DNA of 64,000 nt. Origin: Sphagnum compactum. Taxonomy: Eukaryota > Bryophyta > Sphagnopsida > Sphagnales. Where the stretch lies: contig OZ234496.1 in assembly GCA_965153455.1 (NCBI GenBank), positions 6,767,207 through 6,831,206 on the forward strand, read 5' to 3'. This document shows, piece after piece, positions 33,620-44,764 of the stretch (the first letter of the stretch is position 1; each line of letters opens with the position of its first letter). Both the position numbers and the translations under genes were made by a program. Under the pieces are notes generated by a model. The model was not told the origin of the DNA, did no database searches, and was given only the letters and a program-made list of their open reading frames with translations.

Positions 33620-34940
33620 TAAAAAGCAAATCATGGTGTCCACTTTGGGGAGTCGTTAGTTTTTAGTTTTGAAAAGTGATCCTCACTTTGGTGGACTTGA
33701 TGGATAGGTCAAAAGGAAGGATGAGAGGGTAGAGCCAGGCTCTTAGTGAGGATTACTTTATGGATAACTTCATTAGTGGCAATGCAACTGGAGCTCATAC
33801 AGTCCTTTATGTGATTGGCTCCCTATTGCATTTGGGCAGACTACATTGAGAGGTTGATATGTTGATAACTATCCTTCCTGTAATTGGGTCTCTATTGCCT
33901 TTGGGCAGTCCCCATCCCATAGGAGACCTTTCATTGGACACCAAGCTAATTCACCAACTTGGCCGATCCGCATACCATCTAGATCCTATTATCATAGTCC
34001 ATTGGCTACAAAGAAAAACTGAAGCTGATCATCATACCATGTGGAGCCTATGTGATCATGGAGCCTAGATCATGCTGCACTGAAAAAATACCTACACAGT
34101 TATATGTACCATGACTTACCTACCTGATCAACATATCATCTGGAGCCTATGATCACCTTGCACTGGTCAAAAAGAAAACTGGAAAAACATTAAATTTCTG
34201 CTTGATCCATTTAAAATTCCCAAAAAAACCAGATCTGAGCTTATCAGGTGTATAGGGGTTAATAATCATGCACACAATGGTACCATCACTAGGTATGTCC
34301 TCACAATTCATGCCCCTCCCAATGCCTGGGTCAAAAGTGGTGACTAGGTAACACAATTAGAAAGAGAAATCCTTCCCAGCCAATGAGGGGAGACAACATT
34401 CACCCAAGGGGCCCAGTTTTCTTGCTTTAGGGAGGGGGGAGAGGGGTGGTGTAGGGGGAGTTTTTTTTTTGGAATTTGACGTTCTCAAATGTTTCTCCAT
34501 ATGGTTCCTTCATGTTCCCACAAGTGCCCACTTGGTTATTTATTATATTCCTAAGTTCTTCCTCAAAGTTCCCTATACCAGCATACTTTGTCCCATATGT
34601 TGTGTCCAAAGTCCTCCTCTTGTAAAGATGACAATATGTCTTCTTTGGGAGTGGTAAAAGTTTGCTCCCCACACGCACATCTTGGACATGTGGGCAGGTT
34701 CTATTCTAGGAGTCTCCCAAAGTGGGGGTTTTCTTGTAAGTGGTGGACCATTCAAAAGAGGTCCTTTTATTAGTAAGGGGAAAAAGAATTCTAGACTGTC
34801 CCCTCCAAACTAATTAACACTACGTAATCAGACTAACTAGGTAGTAGGTTTTCAAAAGAAAAAATGTTCTTAACTCAACTCTTTTGTGTGTAATACAAGT
34901 GTGTGTGGTCAAGGAGAGCAATGTCTTGGGTTGGAGGGAA
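33620..34940. other. intergenic sequence, nothing recognised
   Basis: A diverged duplication of ATTGGCTCCCTATTGC-TTTGGGCAG occurs at about 33,810 and 33,880. Otherwise only short frames are present. Confidence 0.5.
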
Positions 34941-34946
34941 AGGAAA

Positions 34947-35003
34947 GGAAGAAGAAGAAGAAGAAGAAGAGGAGGAGGAGGAGGAGGAGGAGGAGGAGGG
35001 GGG
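34947..35003 (+). repeat. (GAA)n(GAG)n microsatellite
   Basis: About eight GAA units followed by about eleven GAG units form a purine tract. The predicted poly-Glu/poly-Gly frames through it are artefacts. Confidence 0.9.
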
Positions 35004-35628
35004 GAGGAAATTAATGTTAGCAATCAACCACCAAACTTTTTTCTTCTTCCTCTCTGGTCTGCCTATCTATCTGTCAGCTCCCAAGACTCTGCAAAATAGA
35101 ACCATGATTTGCTACCACTCAAATGATTGAAGTCATGGAATGGTAGAAGCCTAAAATCCTGTATGACATCCAACAAGAAGTGCCCACCCACGCAGGCACC
35201 CACCCATTGGAAACTCCACTATTGCTGCAACACATGGCACACTACCTTCAACTAAAGATCCCACAAGTACACACGCAATCGCTTTTATGCAGGAGACATC
35301 TGGAGGAGCTAATTTTCTCTCTTTTCTCCTTTTTCCTAGGTTCTAAGTTTGGCCCCCCTTCACCCACCCCCCCCCCTCCCCATCCCCCCTTAAAAAGCAC
35401 ACACTTTCATGGACCGTAGCGCTTCCAGATTTTGTGCACAATCAAAATGTAGGCTACTCAATTGTAAAATAATATTCTCAATTGTCTTTTGAAAATAGAA
35501 ATGGGTCTTTTGTTTAGTGTGTTGTTATTCATGTACTTTTTTTTAAGGTTTTTCTAGGTCAGATTGGTGGTCATCTGCTGGTTCCACTTTTGGTCATCCA
35601 GTTCCATTTGTGATATGTATGTATCAAC

Positions 35629-35932
35629 CAGTGTTGGTGTGGTGTGTAGGGTCACAGACTGGTATCAATACTGGTATGAACACTGGTATCAAATACCAGA
35701 CCAGTCTGGTATGACCTAAGTCTGGGTACCAGCTTTAATACCAGTATAAGCTGGTAAGGGACTCGAGGTAATACCAGCCTCATACCCGGCATTTACCTGC
35801 CATATACCAGCCCAAAATCATCATTGAGCCTAATATCAATACCAGACTGGTATAAATTTTTTTGAAGATAGCCAATACCAGTACCAGACTGGTATCAAGT
35901 GTTTTTCAAGGCTCCAATACCAGTACCAGTTG
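35629..35932 (+). mobile_element. MITE rich in ACTGGTAT/ATACCAGT palindromes
   Basis: The element starts CAGTGTTGGTGTGG and contains about 18 copies of CTGGTA/TACCAG in both orientations, several as back-to-back palindromes such as ATACCAGACTGGTAT. It is flanked by GTATCAAC (35,621-35,628) and GTATCTAC (35,933-35,940), a 7-of-8 match compatible with a hAT-type 8-bp duplication. The right terminus (CCAGTTG) is a weak match to CACTG. Non-coding. Confidence 0.5.
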
Positions 35933-35944
35933 GTATCTACAGTG

Positions 35945-36835
35945 TGGAATATGGTTAAGCTCTTCAACTGGCCATTCTAGGCAGTGATTTTTTGTCTTGG
36001 GACAAGTTTTGTAAAAATTTGGGAAATTCAACTATAATTTCTATTTATGGAAAATTTTAGCCTTCTATTTTATATCAATTTTAAAAAAAAGAAAAAAAGA
36101 AGCCTTGGTTCCAGACCCTATTAGAAACCATGATCAACTAACTACAGGGCATCTAACTCTACTACCAGGCTTGAGGTGTTACTTGGTGGAACAAGCCCAG
36201 GCCAAACTTTAAGTACCACCAAACTTGCAAAATGACAAAATGAGCAAAATCCACTCACCAAAATGGCAGGTACTTAAAAAACGGTAGCCACAGAATGACG
36301 TCCCCACTTCCTTTCTCCCTCATAATGGAAACTTGCTACCTGTTGAAAAAAAGCCATCCACTACTATCTATCTGGCTTTCTATAACAACTCTAGCCACAA
36401 GTTGGAGATGGAAAAGGGAGGATTGTGGGTAGAGGAGATTGAGTGTGGGGCGAGGGGGGTGGGGGAGGGAGGGAGGTGGGTGGATGAAAAAGTGGGTCGG
36501 GTTTTGTTCAACAGAATGAAAAAGTAAGTTACAGTAAAAAATCATGTGGCAGATGAAGTTGCAAGGTGGCAAAAAGTAAAGGGGAGAGAGGAAAAGAGGT
36601 GTATTTTCTGTGATTTTAGTGTGTTATTTTGAGGTCTGTTTTGTGCCCTTTTATCCTCTTTTCGTGGCAAGTCAGAAACAGGTGGGGGAGGAAAAAAAAG
36701 AAGACACACTTTTTGTGAGACCAATTTTTTGTTTGTTAGATGAGTAGAGTGCAACATGCTTCTCTCCCCTTTTCTTTTTCTTTGCGTTTCCAAAGCTTAG
36801 TAGTTGTGTGAGTGTTACTACTGTGTGGCTAGAAT
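35945..36835. other. intergenic sequence upstream of the LHY-like gene, nothing recognised
   Basis: Purine-rich patches (36,410-36,480) and short frames only. I did not find an evening element (AAAATATCT) or a CACGTG G-box here by eye. Confidence 0.4.
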
Positions 36836-36839
36836 TTTG

Positions 36840-37965
36840 GTATATTGTTGTTGTTGTTGCCTCTCTGCTCTTCTTTGGTGCTTCCTTTTCTTCTCTCTTT
36901 GCTCCTTCCCTACCTCATCATCTTCACTCCAATCATAGTTTTACATCTAAGCTTTTTGTTGCTGTTTCTTGATTGCAGTTGCGAGTTTGATTTCCTCCTC
37001 CTCCTCCTTCTTCTGCTCTGCTTTGAAGTTTTGGATCAAGGCTTCTTCCCTCCTTCTTCTACTTTGCTTTGCAGTTTGGGTTAAGGTGGGTTTCTCTCTT
37101 TCTTCTTCTTCTTCTTCTTCTTATGCTTTGCTTTGAAGTTTTGGGTTTTTTCCCCCTTCTTCTTTCTCTTCTTCTCCTGGTTTTTTTTTGAAGTCTTCTT
37201 GGGGGGGTGCTGTTGGGTCTGATTCTCAAGGGCAAAGTCTTACCGTTTTCTCTTTCAAACAGCTTATTCGGGTTCCAAGCTCTGGTGACTCCAAGAGCTT
37301 GCTGGGTGACTGTTGATTTGGGCCTCTAGTGTTTTTTGGTGCTACAGAGCGCTTGGTGGTGCAGTGATGCGTTTCAGGGAAGGTTTTGAAGGTACAAAGC
37401 TTTTTGCATCTCTCTTTTCTGGTTTCTAGGTATACCTTTCCTGCCGCAGGTGCCAAGCTCGCACCGGGACCTTTTGGGTCTCATCCCAAATTCCTCTTTG
37501 CTTGCCTTTTTTTCTCCCCTATTTTTTCGGTGGGTTGGTTTGCTTTTGGATGGGGTCACTGTTGAATCTCAAGCTTTCAAAGCCTTGGCATCTCAGGGAT
37601 AGGCTTGAGCAATTGGGGAGCAAAGAAGCACTTAAGGAAACTGGTAGCCCTTGGTTTCTAGAGAAGGAGGTTTTGATCGTTTGATTTGCTGTCTCTAGAT
37701 TCACAAGCAAAGTTTTCATTTTTCTGCATTTCTCGTGACTTGTGGGACATCCACAAATGACATCAGAAGAAGAAGTTGTATGGGCAAAATCTTTCTGAAG
37801 GGTTTGAGGTGGCTCAAGTCCTTTGATTGTGGGTGTCTGAGATTCCTGACCAAGTAATCTCCAGGAAAAGCCAAAATCTTTTTCCATCTCATAGCAGCTT
37901 GCCTGAAGATCATCTTTTAAAAAAGAAGAAGATCTGGCTTCTTTCTTTCTTAGGTTGTCAGAAAC
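36840..37965 (+). promoter_or_regulatory. pyrimidine-rich leader and promoter-proximal region of the LHY-like gene
   Basis: About 1.1 kb before the ATG is dominated by CTT/TTC tracts (including a seven- to eight-unit TTC run near 37,100-37,121) and TTTGG/CTCTTTCT patches, typical of a plant core promoter Y-patch and 5' UTR. Several upstream ATGs are present, so one or more leader introns or regulatory uORFs are likely. AG dinucleotides after T-rich runs, for example CTTTCTTAG at about 37,953, are candidate acceptors. Confidence 0.45.
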
Positions 37966-40900
37966 ATGATCATAATGACACCCAATTCAGCTGGCAGTGG
38001 AGAGCAGCATCAGACAGGAGGAGGGGGAGGTGGGGGTGGCAGTGAGGGAAGCTTCCAGTGGTCAAGTGTGGCACTGGTGGGGTCAACAGGAACACCCATC
38101 CAGGATGATGCTCTTGAAGGCACCAAAGTAAGAAAGCCTTACACCATCACGAAGCAGAGGGAGAGATGGACTGGTGAAGAGCATCAAAAGTTTCTGGAGG
38201 CTTTGAAGCTCTATGGTCGAGCTTGGAGGCGGATTGAAGAATATATCGGCACCAAGACTGCAGTTCAAATTCGGAGCCATGCCCAGAAGTTTTTTTCCAA
38301 AGTGGAGAGGGATCAGACTGTGCCTCCTGGTGGTGGTGTTGTTGGCATGGACACAGGAGGGATGGTGCAACCTTTGATTGACATCCCTCCACCACGGCCC
38401 AAGCGCAAACCTTCTCATCCTTATCCTCGGAAAGCCAAGGGTAATAATAACAATGTTTCCAAACACTCCGCTGAGGATGATACACCCATTCCAAGTTCTT
38501 CCTCAGGATCTCTTGCCACAGCAAGACCTGCTGAAGATGGGTTGGTGAAGAGCAGCACAAGGCAGGAAGATGATGTGACAGAGGTGCATAATAAAGAAAG
38601 CTCCCCTGATGCTAATCCCAAAGAAGAAATTTCTGGAGAAGAGAAGCTCACAGCTGTTGGACCACCGATCCAGGTTTGGTCTGACCCTTCTTCTTGGGTT
38701 CCATACCCTGCTTTCCATCACTATCCTCAGTGGGGAAACTATTTCCCAAACCAGCACATACCCAACTGTAATCAGCAGCCTGGCAGCTCTTATGGGAATT
38801 TTGAAAAAATGGCTCAGCTTGCCGCCCTTTTCATGTCCAGAGGACTTATGCTGCCATGGCATCCTTCACAAGTGACTTTAACTTCTTCTTGTGGACCTCA
38901 AGATAGGTCAGCTGTGCCGGAGGCTCTGTCTGCAATGCCTGGATTTTGGCCTGCCATTGACTCTGGAACAACTACAATCACTGCATCTGGCATTCCTGAG
39001 TTTGGGAGCCACAATTCATTCAGGGGGACTTCTAGTGTTCCTGAGGATGAAGCAGCAAAAGCTGCCATGGCAGCAGCTGCTTCAGCTTGGTGGGCTCTCC
39101 AGAATGGAGGAGCTTCACCACTGTCGCTGGCAGCTATGAGAGCTCTTTACAATCCAGGAATGGCAACCATGCCGAGTCCTTTCCTGTTCTCTCAAGGAAA
39201 ATTGTTCCAGCATGATGCTGCCGAACTGCAAGGTCCAGAAACTGAGGGGGAGGTTACACCAATTCACACACAACAAGCTCCTCCAGAGGATTCTTCCCAG
39301 GAGCTTGTTGTGCATAGTGGTGGTCATCGGCTTGTGAGGTCAGATGCTGTTCAAATGGCTGAGAGGGCTATGCAGGTGAAGGAGGTCAAGGCAAAGAGAG
39401 ATGATGTTGTGACAGGAAGTTGTGGAGGTTCCTCTGATGTGTGCATGTCATCATCTTGGGGAGGAGGAAGCTGTTTGAAGCCCGGGAATGGAGGTGACCA
39501 AAGCAAGGAATGTGGGCAGAGAGTTGACCTTGTGAACCTCAGCAGAGAAAGCATAATCTGTAGGAGTCCTTTGAATGTTGGTAGTCCACCTACCAAACTT
39601 CACAAGCTCAAAAGTCAGCTATCTGGATTAGTTCAAAAAGAGCTGTCTTCCGAGCATGCCAGAAGTTCAAAGGATGAAGGGGATGAAGTTGGGTATGAGA
39701 ATTGGAAGCACTTACGAGATGAAGCTTTCAGTGGCTTCAGCATGGTTCCAGTAGTAACGTGCTCAAAGCTTGCAGTTTGTGTTCCACCAGCTGCTGCACT
39801 TCAGCTTCTGAAATCCAGAGATGGCAGTAGTGGGTGTGGCTGTTTCGCTGCAATGTACACAAATGAAGCTCCCGATCAAAAGAGCTCAGAGGAGGAACAT
39901 ACCCCTGTGCTCCAAACTTGTTCAGACAGTGAAGCGAGTGGGAGTGATGGAGGAATGCTTGCTGAGAATGGTTTTGGAAAGGGTGGTGGGGGCCCAAGCT
40001 CAAATTCATCAGCCTGTGGGAATCTTCCTGAGAGAAATGGTCATTCGGGTTCAAGTGAAGGGTCTTCAGATGTGGAAGCCCCTTCAAATGTGCCCTCCAA
40101 TTTCAGGGGAGAGACAAATGAACAAAGTTCATCAGAGGCTGAGATGGTTGAGACCAAGGCGGACGAAGCCCAGGTTGGTTTCAGGTGCTTTTCTCGTGAA
40201 GATTTCACTTCTTCCAGGAAGGACAGTGAAAAATATCATCCCCAGGAATGCACATTCAGGCTTTTACCAAGAAGTTTGTCATCAGAAGGTGAGCAGCAAA
40301 AGGAAACAACATTGGGAAGGAGTCAAGTAGCTTTCCAAGCTCTCTTTGCACGAGAAACGTTGCCCAGAACCTTCTCACCACCTCCAAGGGACTCTCTGGC
40401 AACTTGCAGAGCTCTAACACGTGATTCAGGGTTTGTTAATCAGCAGGCTCTGTCTCTGTGTCTCCAGAGTAGGATATCTCATAGCAAGCCTTTGTCTTCT
40501 GTTTCCTCACCTGCTGATGAAGGCCGACCTTGTCACCCTCACACAACTTGTGTGGCTGACCAAGACAGTGCTTTCAATGCTTGGCAACCTTACAAAGCTT
40601 CAAAAGGGGTTGGCATCAGGATTGATAAGTGTGAAGGCAGCAGCATTACAACAACATCATCTGGAGCTCAGGTCCCCCAACAACATCCAGAAGAGCATCA
40701 GTCTCCTAAACAAACAAAAGACATCAAAAGGAAAGAAAGGTATGGGGAAGGGGCAATGACCATCAACTGGCTTACATTAGGAACAGAATCCTCCTCTGGC
40801 CTTGAACTGGTGAAGGAAGATTCTGGGGACACAACAGATTTCAAATCACAACATGAAAGTTTACAAATGGAGACTTCAACTCCACATGTAGATTTCTTTC

Positions 40901-41166
40901 CACAGTTGAAGAAAAAGAAGTTTATTGCTTCTTCCAACAAGGTGGATGATGTGGGTGGTGGCTCCTCACTGTTGACGATGTTGCCACTCAGTTGTTCAGA
41001 GCCCTCGAGTGGTAAAACTCAAACCCACATGTTTTCATTGTCTATAGCAACAACAACATCCGGGAGTGGCCTTTCCACTATGTCGAGCACAAGAAGTGTG
41101 AAATACAGTGGTCTAGGATTTGTACCATATCAAAGAGCTTCTTTGGAGTCTTCACTTAAGCTGTGA
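37966..41166 (+). CDS. LHY/CCA1-like: LHY/CCA1-like single-MYB (SHAQKFF) clock transcription factor
   Basis: One uninterrupted frame of 1066 codons. Residues about 55-112 form the MYB-related DNA-binding domain ([20 protein letters not shown] through [15 protein letters not shown]). The [17 protein letters not shown] block (about 140-156) typical of the LHY/CCA1/RVE clade follows. Other clade motifs lie downstream: [15 protein letters not shown] (about 285-299), [12 protein letters not shown] (about 370-382), [20 protein letters not shown] (about 789-808) and a C-terminal [14 protein letters not shown]. The long C-terminal arrangement fits LHY/CCA1 rather than shorter RVE proteins. Such proteins bind the evening element and repress evening clock genes in the nucleus. 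The protein is longer than angiosperm LHY (about 650 aa) because of Ser/Gly-rich linkers. No intron interrupts the CDS. ATG 37966 and 37975 are both in frame; the first was chosen. Confidence 0.92.
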   Translation: MIIMTPNSAGSGEQHQTGGGGGGGGSEGSFQWSSVALVGSTGTPIQDDALEGTKVRKPYTITKQRERWTGEEHQKFLEALKLYGRAWRRIEEYIGTKTAVQIRSHAQKFFSKVERDQTVPPGGGVVGMDTGGMVQPLIDIPPPRPKRKPSHPYPRKAKGNNNNVSKHSAEDDTPIPSSSSGSLATARPAEDGLVKSSTRQEDDVTEVHNKESSPDANPKEEISGEEKLTAVGPPIQVWSDPSSWVPYPAFHHYPQWGNYFPNQHIPNCNQQPGSSYGNFEKMAQLAALFMSRGLMLPWHPSQVTLTSSCGPQDRSAVPEALSAMPGFWPAIDSGTTTITASGIPEFGSHNSFRGTSSVPEDEAAKAAMAAAASAWWALQNGGASPLSLAAMRALYNPGMATMPSPFLFSQGKLFQHDAAELQGPETEGEVTPIHTQQAPPEDSSQELVVHSGGHRLVRSDAVQMAERAMQVKEVKAKRDDVVTGSCGGSSDVCMSSSWGGGSCLKPGNGGDQSKECGQRVDLVNLSRESIICRSPLNVGSPPTKLHKLKSQLSGLVQKELSSEHARSSKDEGDEVGYENWKHLRDEAFSGFSMVPVVTCSKLAVCVPPAAALQLLKSRDGSSGCGCFAAMYTNEAPDQKSSEEEHTPVLQTCSDSEASGSDGGMLAENGFGKGGGGPSSNSSACGNLPERNGHSGSSEGSSDVEAPSNVPSNFRGETNEQSSSEAEMVETKADEAQVGFRCFSREDFTSSRKDSEKYHPQECTFRLLPRSLSSEGEQQKETTLGRSQVAFQALFARETLPRTFSPPPRDSLATCRALTRDSGFVNQQALSLCLQSRISHSKPLSSVSSPADEGRPCHPHTTCVADQDSAFNAWQPYKASKGVGIRIDKCEGSSITTTSSGAQVPQQHPEEHQSPKQTKDIKRKERYGEGAMTINWLTLGTESSSGLELVKEDSGDTTDFKSQHESLQMETSTPHVDFFPQLKKKKFIASSNKVDDVGGGSSLLTMLPLSCSEPSSGKTQTHMFSLSIATTTSGSGLSTMSSTRSVKYSGLGFVPYQRASLESSLKL

Positions 41167-41805
41167 TGGTTGAATCAAGGAGTTATTCTCCTTCCCATCT
41201 TCATGAAATTCCAATGTCGCAAATTAGGGCAAGCTTCTCCTCACAAAGCTACAATGTGTCGGTCTCTCGGGTGGAAGATAGCCAAAAGGAGCTGCCACCA
41301 CCCACATACAACAACAATAATCTTTGAGCTGAGAGATTGAGCAGACAAAAGGTCAGTGAACAAGAGAGCCATTACTCTTTCACTTCTTAGATTGCTTTAA
41401 GAATTTGATACCCATATGTGGATGTCTCAAACTAAAAGGTTGGCTCCACATAGTTCAAGCATCTGTAATCTTTGGAAAAAAAATACTTATTGGAAATCTC
41501 CGCAAAAATCTGGTACCTGTTTTTTTTCAAAAACTGGAAATCATCCATGGATCGAATTCTCTCATCTGTGTGTACCTAGTCTGCAACTTCTATTGGAATC
41601 TAGAACACTCAAACTAACAAGTCCAACGAGACAAACATTTTGACTCCTTTGTATGAGGTATCCCCAAGTTAAGGATTTAGTTTGAAGACACAACTGTGTT
41701 TTGGTCTTGCTTCTTGGAGCTTTGGTGTAGGTTGTCAATTTCTTGGAATCAAAGCTGTTTAAGCGGTTTCATGAGTTGTTACTTCGTTTCCTTGCTGTCA
41801 GTCCC

Positions 41806-41885
41806 GTCTGTGAACTCCAAATCTTCACGAGTCACAACTGCAATGGTCTGTGAACTCCAAATTGTCACAATTCACAACTGCAATG
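41806..41885 (+). repeat. 40-bp tandem duplication in the LHY-like gene 3' region
   Basis: GTCTGTGAACTCCAAAT followed by TCAC and CACAACTGCAATG is present twice with a 40-bp period and few differences. It lies in the presumed 3' UTR or just beyond. Confidence 0.75.
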
Positions 41886-41999
41886 GTTTGTGCTAAAGAA
41901 TTCATTCCAGAAATTTCTTTGTCTGCAGTTTCAACTTGAGTTTTAAGCAGAAAATAGATAATCTGCCAACTTCAAGTAGAAGAGCAACCCCTGGGCCAC

Positions 42000-44440
42000 A
42001 GGTGCAACACGAGGGATGGATGGTGGATGGACAGGAAACACTTTTTCATTGGGCTCTGGTTCCGTAGTTAACCACGGTCGGTAGCTTGGTTTCCATTCTT
42101 AGTACCTACCTAACCTATTAACACATATCTGTACCTATGTATTGACCAGTGTTGTAACTAAAGTAACTTGATTCATCAACACTAATACCAAAACCATGGC
42201 CAATGCCTTCCATTTTCAAGGTACATATGTTAAGAGAGATGTTTTCATTAACTAGGGTCAAAAGAAGTTCAATGGGGGTATCATTCACCAACCTTCTTTC
42301 CTAATGCAATGAATGTGGTGACTAAAGAATAGTAGGTTCTTAGATGATGGTTGTGAACAAAATACCATAATACATGCCCATTTAGACCTCTTCACAAGTT
42401 CAAACTTCACACTTCCATTTTGGGTTTGTTGTGCAAATTTGTTCTACAGAAATTGAAATAGCATTTAAAGAGTAGCTAATTCTAATATTGGTATGCTAAA
42501 AGTTGACCCAAATTGTGGACATTTTAGGAAAAAAAAAGCATTGCCTTTACAAATATGACATTTAATTTGGTTTACAAATTTGGTTTTCATGTTTAATGAA
42601 TGTGATGGTTGTAAACAAATATGTAGTTATATGGATTTGTATCATTAGAATCTTGCATATTAAACAACATCCAATATGTTTTGCATTTGAAGATATGCAA
42701 ATTTTAAGTGTTTATATATTTCTCACAACATCTACAATTATGAAACATTTTCAGAAACATTCACCAAAATTTCTATACAATAAAAATCACCAAACTTGAC
42801 TATTTGCAGATGTGATTATCTTGTCAAATTTTTATTTAAAACATAATAGTAAAGATACATGCACATTGAAGGGTTAGTTTTATATATTGCAAGGAAATCT
42901 TACTTTTCAATATTCCTGAAATTTAACAACATTAAAAATTATAAGTTGCTCTAATCTGAACTTGTAAGATTCATCACCACCAAATTGTATTTGAAATTAA
43001 AACAAGAAACTAATTGAATAGTTTTATCATAATCAACTTGATTTCCCTTCAATCTTAGGTGTAAATGGTGTGCTTAAAAACCAGGATTATTAAATTAATG
43101 TAATAAATTTGAAAATGCAGCATTTCTTAAACACGTGCAATTATTTTGGGAATATGATTTTGCGATATTACAAAACTTCAATTCCTTAAAAACTAGTTTT
43201 TACATAATGATTTAGGTTCCATGAAATCAAAGTCACAAATAGATTCTACAACATGAAAGGATATATATACATATAATACCAACATGCAAACTTGGATTTG
43301 AAAAATGATAGAAATTGCTGAAATGTGAAGGGAAATAGATTTTTTTAGTTTTTGTAAATAATATTTATAATTTTCTTATATGATTACAACTACATGCTTA
43401 AAAATAACCAGATTTACTTCGTTATGCACATGTTGCAATAAATTTTTTCCAATGGATTGCATTTGTTAACAAGGGAAATACACTTAAACAACAAATTAGG
43501 TTAGGTAATCACAATGCATGCATTTTTGGATCATTGCAAACTATGCCATGTAGCATGGATGGAAAGGTTCATGTTAATTTCCACTTGGCAATATCAACCT
43601 TTGCATTTAAATACAAACAATCCATTATTAAAATCCAACAACCACATCCATGATCTATTAGCTTAATGGGTGATCACCCGTGACACATTAAACGCAAAGG
43701 TTCATTTGATGCATTTCTAACTTTGTCAAGTGGTATTAGGGTTTTAAAAATGTCAATTTTCAAGTTTACAACAAAATGAAAATTTAAGGTGTACTTTTAA
43801 ATTTTCAAAAAAAAAAAAAAAGGGGGTTAAAAATTCCAAAACAAAACTAAGATAAATTCACAAGTAGAAGTTCAATGTGATATGAACCTTCACAAACTAA
43901 GAAAGAGGGAAGTTAGTATAACTTGAAGTCAAAATGATGTATGAGCAAATCACAAGGCACACATAATAGATTTTGTGACCCAACGTCGGGTACATCAAAG
44001 TGATAAAAATTTTAATAATTCTTTTTGGGAGTGAAAATTCTTGATTTTCATCAAGTTATGAGTCCCAAAACTCCCACATACAAGTTCCGATTGAAGAGTT
44101 GTGAAAGTGAAACAACAAGTTGTAACCCTTGAAAAAAGTAATTCAACCCCATTTATATTTCATTACAAGGTTTCCATTGTTTTGGATTTAGGCTGGAAAT
44201 TGATTAAAAAAAATTGGAACTCCAAAAACATGGAATATTACTTAATTGTATAAAGTTTCTTTGAAATACAATTATTAATGTTACATTTTTTCCAAAATTT
44301 TATTGTGAAGGATGGAAATAAAAGGATGAATTTTGACTAACATATATATACCAACCAAAAACAATTGAACCCATCAACTTTTAAGCCTCTGGAAAAGAAA
44401 GAAAATGTTTTCTTAGTATTCCAGAATTTCAAGTTATTGC
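42000..44440. other. AT-rich intergenic sequence, one solo CAGTGTTG terminus
   Basis: CCAGTGTTG at 42,147 resembles the hAT-like termini elsewhere, but no matching end was found. The rest is AT-rich, with no gene, RNA or array recognised. Confidence 0.5.
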
Positions 44441-44441
44441 G

Positions 44442-44690
44442 TTTGTAAAACACCAATTTACTGATGATTGCCTATTATATATATATATAGTCTCCAAAAG
44501 CCCTAACTTCTGTGTGCCATAACTTTTTGCCCATTTGTCCAAATGAAGATCCATAAAATCCACTGGGCAGATTTAGTTAAACTGAACAAATGATCTTCAG
44601 ACGAGAATCACAACCAAAAAAGTATAAAATCGTTACAGGGTTTGTAAAACACCAATTTATTATTGATATTTGCCAATCTCCAAATGCCTT
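44442..44690 (+). repeat. direct repeat in the proximal promoter of the LTO1 gene
   Basis: GTTTGTAAAACACCAATTTA, followed within 50 bp by TCTCCAAA-GCC, appears at about 44,442 and again at about 44,640, the second copy ending about 75 bp before the start codon. The copies may mark a duplicated promoter segment. Confidence 0.6.
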
Positions 44691-44764
44691 CTCTCTTACA
44701 ACACTATTTAGGGCAAACGCTACAGAGTTGCAGTACTTGTGCACAACGGGAAAGAGGGAGAGAG

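Noticed and set aside
34884-35130. Frames with poly-Glu or poly-Gly runs
   Set aside because: Artefacts of the (GAA)n(GAG)n microsatellite.
36845-37084. 79-codon Leu-rich frame resembling a membrane peptide
   Set aside because: It is a translation of the pyrimidine-rich leader of the LHY-like gene; CTT/CTC tracts give poly-Leu by composition.
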